Positions 1-7,913 of a DNA stretch of 64,000 bases are shown piece by piece. Below the pieces are notes generated by a model, which did not search any database, was not told the origin of the DNA, and was given only the letters and a program-made list of their open reading frames with translations. Position 1 is the first letter of the stretch. The number at the start of each line of letters is the position of its first letter. A program made the translations under genes and the position numbers. The DNA comes from Candidatus Paceibacterota bacterium (GTDB lineage: Bacteria; Verrucomicrobiota; Verrucomicrobiia; Limisphaerales; UBA8199), in the NCBI GenBank assembly GCA_035452965.1, contig DAOTCE010000019.1, positions 37,243 to 101,242 of the forward strand. Reading direction: 5' to 3'.

Positions 1-90
1 GAAAAAGGAATTGTTTCACGTGCGGCCTTTCGGCATTTGTTTGCCCGCGCAAGCTCGACAGACCGAGTTTATTCAGTGAGTATTCGCAGT

Positions 91-330
91 ATGCAAGTAA
101 CAACCGTCACAGGCGAGACAATCCGTTTCAGCAGATGGGGAGCGCTGGCCCTGAATCACGTCATTGAATGCGGGCATGATTGGGTTGCAAATGTTTCGGT
201 CATAGACGGAAAAAAGCAGAAGAACAGTCGCCGCGTTCACGTGTTTGTTTCACGGAATCCAGACGTGGCGCATTTAATGCAACTGGCGTTGCAACGGCAT
301 GACCTCAATATTCAATCAGGGAATGGGTAG
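91..330 (+). CDS. Hypothetical protein, 79 aa
   Basis: A small protein with no recognisable family. The ATG at 91 is preferred over the upstream in-frame start at 37 because the residues before it look random, while MQVTTVTGETIRFSRWGALA onward reads like a folded beta-rich domain followed by a helix (DVAHLMQLALQRH). It sits at the left edge of the window on the opposite strand from the D12 methylase. Expression and function are unknown. Confidence 0.4.
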   Translation: MQVTTVTGETIRFSRWGALALNHVIECGHDWVANVSVIDGKKQKNSRRVHVFVSRNPDVAHLMQLALQRHDLNIQSGNG

Positions 331-338
331 CGTGATGA

Positions 339-542
339 TGCGAGCGCACTTGTCGCACGCAAGAGCCGACTTGTGAAGACCTCTGCAACCTTGCGCGTGC
401 TGCCTTCCAGCTTGGACGCCTGAAAGAAGCCTACGCCAGCTTGCAACGGGCGATTGAGTTGGCGGGGCGTGAGGACATCCGATTAACCGCTCTGAACCAT
501 ACGACTTTAGAACCTCTTTGGGTGCGGATTGGCGAGACGTGA
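339..542 (+). pseudogene. Remnant of a TPR-repeat protein (C-terminal end)
   Basis: One frame ending at the TGA at 540-542 reads DLCNLARAAFQLGRLKEAYA and continues through SLQRAIELAGREDIRLTALN to a motif resembling L-D-P-L-W-x-x-I. This is the typical last repeat and tail of tetratricopeptide proteins. The frame opens at 339 after a stop and has no start codon, so only a C-terminal scrap remains. It lies between the 79-aa protein and the methylase and is probably debris from an older insertion or rearrangement. Confidence 0.5.
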
Positions 543-562
543 AATCGGATGGTTGCTGGGCC

Positions 563-1441
563 TCAATATGTCAACAGCAACCTGTCTGAGACGTGTTCGC
601 CCTCAAGGGTCTTCCCGTTCATTTGAAACCGTCTCAACATGGACCTGCCGCAATGCACTGAAAGCTCACGTTCAAACAGACCCTTTGGAAGCGGCAGGGC
701 ACAGACGGTCTTCCCCGATTTCTTCGTCCCGTCAATGCTGAGGGCGACGTAAACGCCCCTCGCCTTGCATTCCGCGATTCGTTGAAGGAGGTCTTCAAGC
801 GAGAATGATTGAGCACCATACAAGATTGATTGCGTGTGACTGTATGGCGGGTCGCAGTAAACGAGGTCGCCAGCCTTGGCCATCGTCAACGCGGTGCCGT
901 ATTCCATCCGCAGAAATCTGGTGTTGGCCACTCGTTTCCGCCAAGCGTCAACGCGCTCCGCGAACGAATGGGGCGCTATTGGCTTATGAATGCCCACGGG
1001 GGTTGAAATGTAGCCATCCTTCTGACGAAAGCGAACAACACCGCCGTAGCAGCTACGGCAGATAAACAGCAAGTCCGCTCCGTTCGGCTTGGCGTTGTAT
1101 CGAGCCTTAATGCGCTCGAAAACTTTCACCTTGTCGCCAGACATCATTTCGTGCCAGCGGTCTGCATACCACTGCTTCAAAGTTTCGGGGGCATCGTGCA
1201 AGGTCTTCCAAATCTCAATCAGAGGTTGGAATGAATCAGACCCTACACCGTGAGCAGGTGCCAGTGTTCCGAGGACACCCCCACTGCCCAAAAACGGCTC
1301 GTAGTACGTGCCAAAGCGTGGCGGGAAAAACGATATAATTTCCTCAGCCATACGCTGCTTGTTGCCAATCCACTTGAGCAACTGGCCCTTCAACGGGGCT
1401 GGCTCTGTGCCGAATAGTGGCATCTGTGCTTTGTCTCGCAT
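563..1441 (-). CDS. D12-class (Dam-like) adenine-N6 DNA methyltransferase
   Basis: At 292 aa this has the size and motif order of alpha-class D12 methylases. An SAM-binding region with Y-Y-E-P-F-L-G-S-G-G (about residues 46-55) follows the N-terminal L-L-K-W-I-G-N-K. The catalytic DPPY (motif IV, in V-Y-C-D-P-P-Y-S) lies at about residue 197. The family methylates adenine, often in GATC or related sites; the target here cannot be read from sequence. It is transcribed away from a controller-type XRE gene and a nuclease candidate, giving the layout of a type II restriction-modification system. The whole element lacks GATC, which makes a GATC-related specificity worth testing, although methylation by this enzyme would not itself require avoidance. 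Confidence 0.85.
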   Translation of the reverse strand: MRDKAQMPLFGTEPAPLKGQLLKWIGNKQRMAEEIISFFPPRFGTYYEPFLGSGGVLGTLAPAHGVGSDSFQPLIEIWKTLHDAPETLKQWYADRWHEMMSGDKVKVFERIKARYNAKPNGADLLFICRSCYGGVVRFRQKDGYISTPVGIHKPIAPHSFAERVDAWRKRVANTRFLRMEYGTALTMAKAGDLVYCDPPYSHTQSILYGAQSFSLEDLLQRIAECKARGVYVALSIDGTKKSGKTVCALPLPKGLFERELSVHCGRSMLRRFQMNGKTLEGEHVSDRLLLTY

Positions 1442-1460
1442 CTTTTACCTGGGCCGACGG

Positions 1461-1477
1461 TATCCGAAAATGGGATA
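1461..1477. promoter_or_regulatory. Inverted repeat, possible controller-protein operator
   Basis: TATCC-GAAAATG-GGATA forms a perfect 5-bp inverted repeat in the 67-bp gap between the divergent methylase and XRE controller genes. This is where C proteins of type II systems bind to control both directions. The arms are short, so the assignment rests on position. Confidence 0.35.
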
Positions 1478-1508
1478 GTTGTCAAAGGTTCATATCGTCA
1501 CCGCGTTT

Positions 1509-1763
1509 ATGCAGAAGTCAATCTATAGTCGTGAGCAAAAGTGCTTACAGGGTTTGCTGCGAACGCTGCGCGTTGACGCTGGCCTGACACAAACGGCGAT
1601 GGCAGCACGGCTCAAGCTCCCTCAATCATTTGTCAGCAAGTACGAGTCTGGCGAACGGATGCTAGATTTTGTGGAAATTCGCAACGTGTGCAAACACCTT
1701 GGAATTTCGCTCGCTGAGTTCGCAAAGCGGTTTGAAAGGGAGTTGAACAATGAAGCCCGATAA
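1509..1763 (+). CDS. XRE-family regulator, probable controller (C) protein
   Basis: An 84-aa single-domain helix-turn-helix protein: LRTLRVDAGLTQTAMAARLK, then LPQSFVSKYESGERMLDFVE. This is the cro/C1 fold found in C proteins of restriction-modification systems. The ATG at 1509 is preferred to the TTG at 1479 because the domain begins soon after it. Its end overlaps the next gene by 14 bp, so the two are translationally coupled, which is the normal C-to-R arrangement. It probably times nuclease expression and represses the divergent methylase. Confidence 0.75.
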   Translation: MQKSIYSREQKCLQGLLRTLRVDAGLTQTAMAARLKLPQSFVSKYESGERMLDFVEIRNVCKHLGISLAEFAKRFERELNNEAR

Positions 1764-2628
1764 CAGGTTTCTTGCTCAACCGAAACAATTTTGGGCGTGT
1801 GTCAGGTCAATTAGTCAATTGGTCGGATACACCGTAAGGGGGGAGGGCACAATTAAAGTGCCGTCAGTTGCCGAAATTCGTCAAGCATTCAGACAGCTAA
1901 CGCTAGACGTTGACAAGATTGCTGACGCAACTGGCCACCCTACAGAGCTTGCAGAGATTCTGCGCCTCTATTTCCAACATCGTGCTACGGTTCTATATGA
2001 CTCGGTACGGCCAAATCTGATGGACCTGGCGAGGGCACGTCAAACATTTCAACGGATACACGATGCCCGTTTGCACAATTGCCCTATGCCCATGAACAAG
2101 CAAAAGGGCGAAAAGAGGGCTGTTGCCTTCCTGACGGCAATAACCAACATGCTGATTGAGGAAAACTTAGGAGGGCTTCCCTGTTGCCATGACCCAAGAG
2201 TTTTGACAACCGTTACCAAGGATGGACTTCCATTGCGGACACTATCCCGCAGAGTTGACGGCGCATTTCCTGACACAATTAACCCGATAGCTATTTGGGA
2301 AATCAAAGAATACTACTACACAACTACCTTTGGCAGTCGGGTTGCGGACGGCGTTTATGAAACCCTAGTTGACGGGATGGAGCTTGAAGAACTGCATACC
2401 ACAGAAAAGGTTAAGGTTAGACACTACCTAATGCTAGACGATTACAATACATGGTGGAACGATGGCAGGTCTTATCTTTGTCGAATAATAGACCTGCTAC
2501 ACATGGGCTACCTTGACGAAGTATTGTTTGGGCAGGAAATCGTTCAGGAATTGCCACGCATCGTGCGAGAGTGGGTGCAAGTTTATCGAGAGCAGCAACT
2601 CGTATTGCAACAAGCTGGAAGGGCATAA
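1750..2628 (+). CDS. Putative type II restriction endonuclease
   Basis: I do not recognise a named family with certainty. The 292-aa protein contains RRVDGAFPDTINPIAIWEIK (about residues 162-181), which fits a PD-(D/E)XK nuclease core with Asp (V-D-G) and E-x-K (W-E-I-K). It is followed by EYYYTTTFGSRVADGVYETL, the kind of tract seen after the catalytic strand. The gene overlaps the C-protein gene and lies beside the D12 methylase. Context therefore argues for the restriction subunit; the recognition sequence is unknown. Confidence 0.65.
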   Translation: MKPDNRFLAQPKQFWACVRSISQLVGYTVRGEGTIKVPSVAEIRQAFRQLTLDVDKIADATGHPTELAEILRLYFQHRATVLYDSVRPNLMDLARARQTFQRIHDARLHNCPMPMNKQKGEKRAVAFLTAITNMLIEENLGGLPCCHDPRVLTTVTKDGLPLRTLSRRVDGAFPDTINPIAIWEIKEYYYTTTFGSRVADGVYETLVDGMELEELHTTEKVKVRHYLMLDDYNTWWNDGRSYLCRIIDLLHMGYLDEVLFGQEIVQELPRIVREWVQVYREQQLVLQQAGRA

Positions 2629-2649
2629 TCATTGGCACACTCTGCTTTA

Positions 2650-3009
2650 ATGAATGAACTTTCTAAAATCGCGTTAATGCGCGAACATATACCACTGCCG
2701 ACGCCAAGGGGCACGGAGCTAGTTCATCATGTCCTAGGCGAGTACAGGCACATGGCAAGCACCATTGGGCCAAACAAGTCCGTTAATCTAGTATGCTGTG
2801 TCGGGGGGCGTGAATTTGACGTTTACAGCATTGGCAAGTATGGAGACATTCTATCTGTAGTAGGCAAGACTGCGGATGGGACAGAGTTTAGGACCTACGC
2901 GCCTATTGAGCTTGTTAGCTTTACCATCATCTTAAGCAAGAAGGTTAAGGCAGGAGCGCCACGCGAAATCGGCTTCTCTGCCGAAATGAAACGGCAACGG
3001 GCAAAGTAG
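2650..3009 (+). CDS. Hypothetical protein, 119 aa
   Basis: An unrecognised small protein encoded just downstream of the nuclease candidate on the same strand. The middle (SVNLVCCVGGREFDVYSIGK) looks like a beta-rich fold and the C-terminus is basic. An in-frame TTG at 2632 would add six residues; ATG at 2650 is chosen. It could be an accessory to the restriction set, but nothing in the sequence shows this. Confidence 0.5.
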   Translation: MNELSKIALMREHIPLPTPRGTELVHHVLGEYRHMASTIGPNKSVNLVCCVGGREFDVYSIGKYGDILSVVGKTADGTEFRTYAPIELVSFTIILSKKVKAGAPREIGFSAEMKRQRAK

Positions 3010-3015
3010 CTAATA

Positions 3016-3726
3016 CTACTTGGTTGCTGGCGGTTGTAATGCGGTGGAGGCAGTGGTGCCCATGCCAGTTTTCTGTGCCTGCTTCAAGCGGTCTAAAGCC
3101 TTCTTAGCTTCTTGAACCATGAATGGCGCACTGTAGAGATACTCTAAAATAGCACAGGTCATGTTCTCTAAGATTGGAACTTCCCTTACGGTCAGTGTGC
3201 CCAAGCCTGCGTGTGCGCCGACATTGCGAAAAATCCGCAGTTTATCCGCAACTGGCATCAGGTTGTCGGGAATTGCGCCGTGTTTTGAGAGGTATGCCAG
3301 TTTGTTATAGAGGTCTTTTCCTTTTGCGTTCCTATCTGCGCAAACTAAGTCAATCACACGCCCAATTATTCCACCGTAGGCATTAGCAGAAACGTTTCTA
3401 ACCTTGAGTGCTTCGTTGTAAGCCTTAGCAATTGCTGGCGGTAGTCCGCGAGGAACTTTCGGGCCAATAGGGTAAAGAGTGTCATAGACAACATCCCTTC
3501 CGTCCATCCATTCGGCCCATCCGTAGCTGCGAAGCTCCATTTTTTGGCAGGCGGGGCATTTCAACAATTCGTAACCTGTCCCTTGCTCGAATGCTTCTCC
3601 CGTCCCTTCATCAACATAGTTCGCATTATCAAAGTAGTGAACAACACGCTCCATTGGTGCTGTGTTGCCACAATGCCTACACCGCTTAACCTCACTAAAT
3701 TCAGGTTGTTTAGGTTTCTTTACCAT
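3016..3726 (-). CDS. DUF4145-type protein with N-terminal zinc ribbon
   Basis: Two Cys pairs (C-R-H-C-G near residue 16 and C-P-A-C near 60) form a treble-clef-like ribbon. An alpha-helical region follows with LSKHGAIPDNLMPVADKLRI and RNVGAHAG, the conserved core of DUF4145. That domain is often found in or beside restriction systems. Start chosen at 3726 (MVKKPKQPEF), directly before the ribbon; the longer frame to 3789 adds unlike sequence. It converges on the 119-aa gene and is next to the restriction-modification set, so a defence role is plausible but inferred. Confidence 0.7.
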   Translation of the reverse strand: MVKKPKQPEFSEVKRCRHCGNTAPMERVVHYFDNANYVDEGTGEAFEQGTGYELLKCPACQKMELRSYGWAEWMDGRDVVYDTLYPIGPKVPRGLPPAIAKAYNEALKVRNVSANAYGGIIGRVIDLVCADRNAKGKDLYNKLAYLSKHGAIPDNLMPVADKLRIFRNVGAHAGLGTLTVREVPILENMTCAILEYLYSAPFMVQEAKKALDRLKQAQKTGMGTTASTALQPPATK

Positions 3727-3767
3727 GACCTCACTGTTTTTGAAGCGGGCTTTGCTTGCAAGAATAA

Positions 3768-4025
3768 TCAGCGTTGCTGTGGTGCCCACGCTTGCGCCGT
3801 CAATCCCGTCAACTCGTGGGCAGCGTTGCTAACGGTCTGGTGCGAGCCGTTTAGCCTGTCGGCAATTCCCCGTATGTGGAAGCCATTAGCCAGGTTCTCG
3901 CACAACCCGCTTTCGTGCTGCCCGTTCACCAGCCCCACAAGGTAGTAGGTGCTTTCAGGCTCAGGTGTGGTCAGGTTCGGGCTGCTGGCGGGCACACAAA
4001 AAGGAAAGGGCGAGCCGCACGCCAA
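3768..4025 (-). CDS. Possible small HTH protein or remnant
   Basis: An 85-aa frame whose second half, NGFHIRGIADRLNGSHQTVS, resembles the helix-turn-helix of IS30-type transposases and resolvases (R-x-I-A-x-x-L-x-x-S-x-x-T-V-S). The first 20 residues look non-coding. It sits in an otherwise empty 446-bp gap between the DUF4145 gene and the conserved four-gene module. It may be a decayed DNA-binding domain rather than a working gene. Confidence 0.3.
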   Translation of the reverse strand: MACGSPFPFCVPASSPNLTTPEPESTYYLVGLVNGQHESGLCENLANGFHIRGIADRLNGSHQTVSNAAHELTGLTAQAWAPQQR

Positions 4026-4061
4026 GGCGGAAAATCACAAATCGCCTTAACACGCGACCCG

Positions 4062-4097
4062 CCCCAAGGCTGGACTTGCGCCAGCCTCGCTTAGGGG
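4062..4097. terminator. Hairpin downstream of four-gene module
   Basis: GGCTGG-ACTTGCG-CCAGCC forms a perfect stem, extended outward by CCCC and GGGG with a small bulge. It lies downstream of the 4173-4670 gene on the minus strand. There is no clear T-tract, so it could be an RNA-processing or transcription-pausing structure rather than a terminator. Confidence 0.35.
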
Positions 4098-4172
4098 TAG
4101 TAAACGCACCAAACGTCATTTGGCGGGAGCTTGGCGACAATCACACAACCAAGCCAACTGCCCCTGTAGAAT

Positions 4173-4670
4173 CTAATAGCGGACGGTTAACTCCAACTTC
4201 ACTGGCTTGCCCCCATTGTCGGCCAGGGCAACAAACTTTTCCTCTCGGGTGAGCACTTTGGGCAACTTAAGAGCGATATTCTTCCTGTCTCTACGCGCAA
4301 TCGCTAGTTGCGCCCGCTGGTGGTCTGTCAGCTTTGATTCGTCAATCCCCGACACTTCAATGTCTAGCTTGCCAACCCTATCGTTGAATTGACGAACGTA
4401 GCGCCTTAATCTCGTTAGGGGATTTGCGTCAATACCCGCGTGCTCGCGATTCAACCGCTCTAGCTCGCTCTGGATTGATGTTACAGCCGCCTCTGCCGAT
4501 TCATTGCCGTAGTCCTCAATCATGTTCCGAAACACAAGCTCAGGGCTTCTCTGCGCGGCAATGGCTTCGTAGAACCTGCCAACCAACGTTTGCACTTGGT
4601 CAGTGTTCATTCCCGCGTTTACAGCAAGGCAGTACTTGAGGCGGTTGGCATAAACGTCATTCGTGTTCAT
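4173..4670 (-). CDS. Conserved module protein D (165 aa), function unknown
   Basis: The last gene of a four-gene minus-strand module. It is alpha-helical with a coiled-coil-like centre (NPLTRLRRYVRQFNDRVGKL) and a beta-rich tail (FVALADNGGKPVKLELTV). The IE2 protein at 22214-22678 matches it in order and pattern: Y-G near residue 53, N-x-L-x-R-L-R, V-E-V-x-G / I-E-V-S-G, L-P-K-V, and a K-L-x-L-x-V tail. No known family recognised. The shared position in both elements suggests a backbone role such as replication, excision control or mobilisation, which is inference. Confidence 0.75.
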   Translation of the reverse strand: MNTNDVYANRLKYCLAVNAGMNTDQVQTLVGRFYEAIAAQRSPELVFRNMIEDYGNESAEAAVTSIQSELERLNREHAGIDANPLTRLRRYVRQFNDRVGKLDIEVSGIDESKLTDHQRAQLAIARRDRKNIALKLPKVLTREEKFVALADNGGKPVKLELTVRY

Positions 4671-4675
4671 GGGGT

Positions 4676-4846
4676 CTAGTCCTCGCCTTTCAAACCCAAA
4701 TCTTCGTGCGTCTGGTCAATAAGGTCTTGCAGCCTGTCCTCTGCCTCCTGCCTGTCTTGTTCAGTGATGCTCTCAAATTCGGCAGGAGCGTCTATGCCTT
4801 CGTTGAACGCCTTGCCTTTCCTAAGTGGATTGTATTTTGTTTCCAT
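4676..4846 (-). CDS. Conserved module protein C (56 aa, acidic)
   Basis: A 57-codon frame starts with ATG at 4846 and ends 5 bp before the next gene. It encodes a short acidic helix-rich protein; EFESITEQDRQEAEDRLQDL is its core. The IE2 protein at 22680-22862 has TFHQITDDDRQRAQDNLQAL at the matching position and the same C-terminal G/C-E-D. That conservation shows this short frame is a real gene. It could be an adaptor or antitoxin-like partner of its neighbours; nothing in the sequence decides. Confidence 0.75.
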   Translation of the reverse strand: METKYNPLRKGKAFNEGIDAPAEFESITEQDRQEAEDRLQDLIDQTHEDLGLKGED

Positions 4847-4854
4847 ACTGTTAA

Positions 4855-5199
4855 TTACACGATTTCAAAGATTGTGGCCCCGTCGTAACAACTAGGGACT
4901 TCGCTAACCCTGCCATTCTTGACGGCGACCTTAATCCAGCGCGAAAAGAGGCTTTCCACTTCGTCTAGTGGCAAATCATACCTGCGCGTTAACTGGATAA
5001 CGTCATTTATGCGAAACGTCCTGTAGCTGCCAGATGCCAAGAGGAAGGAGACTACGGAAAGGAACTCGGCAACATGACTGTTAGAACCCTCACGGGCCGC
5101 TGGCAGTGAGGCGATGAACGCCTTGCTAAGCTCCGCGTCAGAGACGCGCAAGACGCCAGGTGTGGGCTTTGGGGCAGTGTGTAGTGTGGTCCTTTTCAT
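4855..5199 (-). CDS. Conserved module protein B (114 aa)
   Basis: The central part, ASGSYRTFRINDVIQLTRRY, and the following helices (LPLDEVESLFSRWIKVAVKN) have the pattern of a small winged-helix-like domain. The IE2 homologue at 22877-23170 shares S-N-S-H near the start, Y-R-T-F, L-T-x-x-x-D-L, E-V-x-x-L and an F-x-V-V / F-E-I-V tail. Start codon is 2 bp from the end of the upstream HTH gene, so translation is coupled. DNA or protein binding is likely; the function is unknown. Confidence 0.75.
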   Translation of the reverse strand: MKRTTLHTAPKPTPGVLRVSDAELSKAFIASLPAAREGSNSHVAEFLSVVSFLLASGSYRTFRINDVIQLTRRYDLPLDEVESLFSRWIKVAVKNGRVSEVPSCYDGATIFEIV

Positions 5200-5201
5200 G
5201 G

Positions 5202-5405
5202 TTACTTCCTCGCAGTCTTAGGCACGTTAGCCTTTGCCTGTTCGACAATCCCTAATACCTGCTCGCGGGGCACAAGCCTGTTGCGCCTAGTAATGGGACT
5301 AACCGTAAGCACGCCTCGCGCAATAAGGCGATACAGCGTTGACTTCGACAGGCTGAGGGCGTGGCCTACCTCTGGTAACGTCATCAATAGCGGTTCATTC
5401 ATCAT
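5202..5405 (-). CDS. Conserved module protein A, excisionase-like HTH (67 aa)
   Basis: A MerR/HTH_17-type DNA-binding protein: LMTLPEVGHALSLSKSTLYR then LIARGVLTVSPITRRNRLVP, the layout of phage and plasmid excisionases (AlpA/Xis-like). The Met at 5405 is preferred over 5456, as the IE2 counterpart (23175-23372) begins similarly close to the domain. It is the first gene of the four-gene module and is preceded by a 660-bp gap that could hold its promoter and targets. Likely role: recombination directionality factor or module repressor. Confidence 0.75.
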   Translation of the reverse strand: MMNEPLLMTLPEVGHALSLSKSTLYRLIARGVLTVSPITRRNRLVPREQVLGIVEQAKANVPKTARK

Positions 5406-6064
5406 TGTTTTATGTTCGGGTCTATTGCCCATTGCCGCGCAATAGCACCGTTCCATTTCTTATTACACACAAATATGCCTATTGTCCCTGTTAGCTGCCG
5501 AAAAGTTAATTAAGCAGGGGGTAGCGCCATTGGTGTGCTAACATATTAAATAGAAGTCAGAGAGGCTCCTTCGTCCATGAAATAGGCTGGTTTAAGGCTA
5601 CGTAGGGGCGGCGGATTTCTCTTTTTCCAAATAGCAAATAGAGGCGCACTAGACGGGTGCGTTTGTAGGTAGGTAGGTGCGACACAACCCTAGCGGGGAC
5701 TTTAGCTGCCAGGTAGAGTGACTTGGGCCTAGTGTACTATTGTTGGGTGCTCTAGCTTGGGTGGGGATAGTGGATTGTAGCAGTTTAGAGTAGAGTCTAG
5801 GTGTGTCGGTATAGTGCCTAGCAGGTGGCGGGCTTTATGCTCTAGTAGAGTGACACAAATGTGATAGAAAAGAGCCTAGACGCATTGACACGTGAACTAG
5901 TAATTGGGTATTCTATGCACATGAAATTGAACGTTGCTAGAGTAAGGAACCTAGCACTGCCAATTCTATTGTGGCTGACATGGAGTGCCGCCCAAGCCCT
6001 CGGCCAGAGTTACCAAAACCAAGGGCAACGTGCTTGCAACACGGGGCGGCAGAACAGAGTTACA
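5406..6064. other. Long intergenic region rich in CTAG
   Basis: About 660 bp without a convincing gene lie between the divergent excisionase-like gene and the ArdC-like gene. From 5645 to 5955 I counted eleven CTAG tetramers, several inside longer look-alikes (gcctag, ctctag). There is also a short tandem run of gtag at about 5666. The region could hold divergent promoters and binding sites for protein A. A frame starting at 5861 runs into the ArdC-like gene, but its first 68 residues do not resemble the family. Confidence 0.4.
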
Positions 6065-6952
6065 ATGAACGAAGCAGTATATCAAGTAGTAACAGACCGC
6101 ATTATTGCCCTTTTGGAAAAGGGCGTTATCCCGTGGCATCAGCCTTGGAACTGCGGAGAACAAGCCCCACAGAACCTTTTGAGTCGCAAAGCTTACAGGG
6201 GCGTGAATGTGTTCCTGTTGCAATCCATGCACTACGCCAGCCCGTTTTGGCTCAGCTATAAGCAGGCGCAAGACTTGGGCGGGCACGTCAAACGGGGCGA
6301 GAAGGGGTGCCCCGTGATTTTTTGGCGCTGGCTGGACACGAAAGACAAGGCGACAGGGGAAACGCAAAGGGTGCCCCTCTTGCGCTATTACACCGTCTTT
6401 CACGTCAGCCAGTGTGAGGGCATACCCGCAGACAAAATCCCCGCTCTGAAGGGCAGCGAACGCCAGCACAGCCCACTAGAGCAGGCAGAGAAAATCGTTG
6501 CCGCGATGCCAAAGCGGCCAGAAATCAAACAGGGGCTTGACCGTGCTTTCTATTCCCCTGCGGGTGACTTTGTGGGCATCCCTTCTGCCAATCAGTTCAA
6601 GACGGGTGAAGATTACTATTCCGTTCTTTTCCATGAACTGACGCACAGCACAGGGCACCAGAGCCGATTAAATCGCAAGGGTTTTGCGGGCACGGATGGC
6701 GACTGGTCGGCCTTTGGCTCTACGCCCTACGCCCGCGAGGAATTAGTTGCGGAAATGGGGGCGGCTTTCCTCTGCGGGCAGGTTGGCATTGTCGAGCGCA
6801 CGATTGAAAACTCTGCGGCCTATGTTGGTTCATGGCTTAAGCGGTTGAAGGACGATGCCAAGTTAGTTGTGCAAGCTGCCGCTCAGGCTCAAAAGGCGGC
6901 AGACTGGATACTTGCCAAGCAATGGCAGGATGAACCGTCAGCCGAGAGCTAA
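6065..6952 (+). CDS. ArdC-like zinc metallopeptidase-domain antirestriction protein
   Basis: The 295-aa protein starts MNEAVYQVVTDRIIALLEKG with V-I-P-W-H-Q-P-W, the signature of the ArdC N-terminal ssDNA-binding domain. A zincin-like domain follows, with H-E-L-T-H (about residue 196) and downstream E-E-L-V-A-E-M-G supplying the third ligand. ATG at 6065 fits the family start exactly. ArdC proteins travel on conjugative and mobilisable elements and protect incoming DNA from restriction. Its presence with a total lack of GATC suggests two separate routes of restriction evasion in this element. Confidence 0.85.
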   Translation: MNEAVYQVVTDRIIALLEKGVIPWHQPWNCGEQAPQNLLSRKAYRGVNVFLLQSMHYASPFWLSYKQAQDLGGHVKRGEKGCPVIFWRWLDTKDKATGETQRVPLLRYYTVFHVSQCEGIPADKIPALKGSERQHSPLEQAEKIVAAMPKRPEIKQGLDRAFYSPAGDFVGIPSANQFKTGEDYYSVLFHELTHSTGHQSRLNRKGFAGTDGDWSAFGSTPYAREELVAEMGAAFLCGQVGIVERTIENSAAYVGSWLKRLKDDAKLVVQAAAQAQKAADWILAKQWQDEPSAES

Positions 6953-7012
6953 CCAACCAGAAGCGGAAGCCTGTCGCTATACGGTGGCAGGCTTCCATTA
7001 CCTTATACCTAT

Positions 7013-7738
7013 ATGCAAGCCGCTACGGCACCGCGCAAAAACGAGCTAACCAACCCGCTCGAAAATGTCCGAAGTCGGGAGAGTCTTATTTCAGCCGAGC
7101 AGGAAAATGGCACGGTTGTCGAAGTCACCTTTCCCCATGCCAATACTCGTTTTCGGCCCACTAGCCCAAAACCCCCGAGAAAACCCCGCAATGCAGACAG
7201 ACGCAGCAGGGAGTACTTAACCCCTGCTGAGGTTGAAAGCCTTATCAAGGCTGCTGACGGAATCGGCAGGTATGGGCATAGGGATTCGACTCTAATCCTC
7301 CTAGCGTATCGCCATGCGCTCAGGGTGTCTGAGCTTGTCTCGTTGCGATGGGACCAGATTAACCTCGGTCAGGGTTTGATTCACATTAACAGGTTAAAAA
7401 ACGGCAATCCAAGCACGCACCCATTACGCGGCCCTGAACTACGGGCACTGCGCCGACTGCAACGCGATTATCCTAGCGCCTCCTACCTGTTCATTGGCGA
7501 GCGCGGCCCGCTGACAGACTCCGCAGTAAGGAAAATTGTGGCGAGGGCTGGCAGGAAAGCGGGGTTGCCGTTCCCTGTTCACCCTCACATGCTGAGACAT
7601 GCGGCGGGCTACAAGCTCGCGAACGATGGTCAGGACACCAGAGCAATTCAGCACTACTTGGGCCACAGGAACATAACGCACACCGTCAGATACACCGAGT
7701 TGAGTCCCGAGCGTTTCAAAGACTTCTGGCAAGACTAG
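7013..7738 (+). CDS. Tyrosine recombinase, catalytic domain
   Basis: The five active-site landmarks are present: Arg in H-A-L-R-V-S-E-L, H-x-x-R in PHMLRHAAGYKLANDGQDTR, His in Y-L-G-H-R-N, and the nucleophile Tyr in T-V-R-Y-T-E-L. The N-terminal 65 residues do not look like a normal SAM-like core-binding domain. The size is close to FimB/FimE-type invertases, so it may flip or resolve a segment rather than integrate IE1, whose integrase is more likely the serine recombinase. It lies 60 bp after the ArdC gene and ends at a strong terminator. Confidence 0.85.
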   Translation: MQAATAPRKNELTNPLENVRSRESLISAEQENGTVVEVTFPHANTRFRPTSPKPPRKPRNADRRSREYLTPAEVESLIKAADGIGRYGHRDSTLILLAYRHALRVSELVSLRWDQINLGQGLIHINRLKNGNPSTHPLRGPELRALRRLQRDYPSASYLFIGERGPLTDSAVRKIVARAGRKAGLPFPVHPHMLRHAAGYKLANDGQDTRAIQHYLGHRNITHTVRYTELSPERFKDFWQD

Positions 7739-7760
7739 CCAGTTCATAAGCATCGCAACG

Positions 7761-7787
7761 CGCCCGCTCGACTGAGCGGGCGTTTTT
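7761..7787 (+). terminator. Rho-independent terminator after tyrosine recombinase
   Basis: CGCCCGCTC-GACT-GAGCGGGCG followed by TTTTT gives a 9-bp GC-rich perfect stem 23 bp after the stop codon. Confidence 0.9.
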
Positions 7788-7913
7788 GTTATACGCATTA
7801 GCCAGGTTAATGAAAAAATCGCCACGCCCATGCCGACAAATCGGCAGGGGGTGTTGTGTTTCTCTCGGCCCAGGCTGCGAGTCCAAAATTTGTCAATGCC
7901 AGAACTGCGGGGC

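Noticed and set aside
5861..6064. N-terminal extension of the ArdC-like protein from the start at 5861
   Set aside because: The first 68 residues are unlike the family, and the family start matches ATG 6065.
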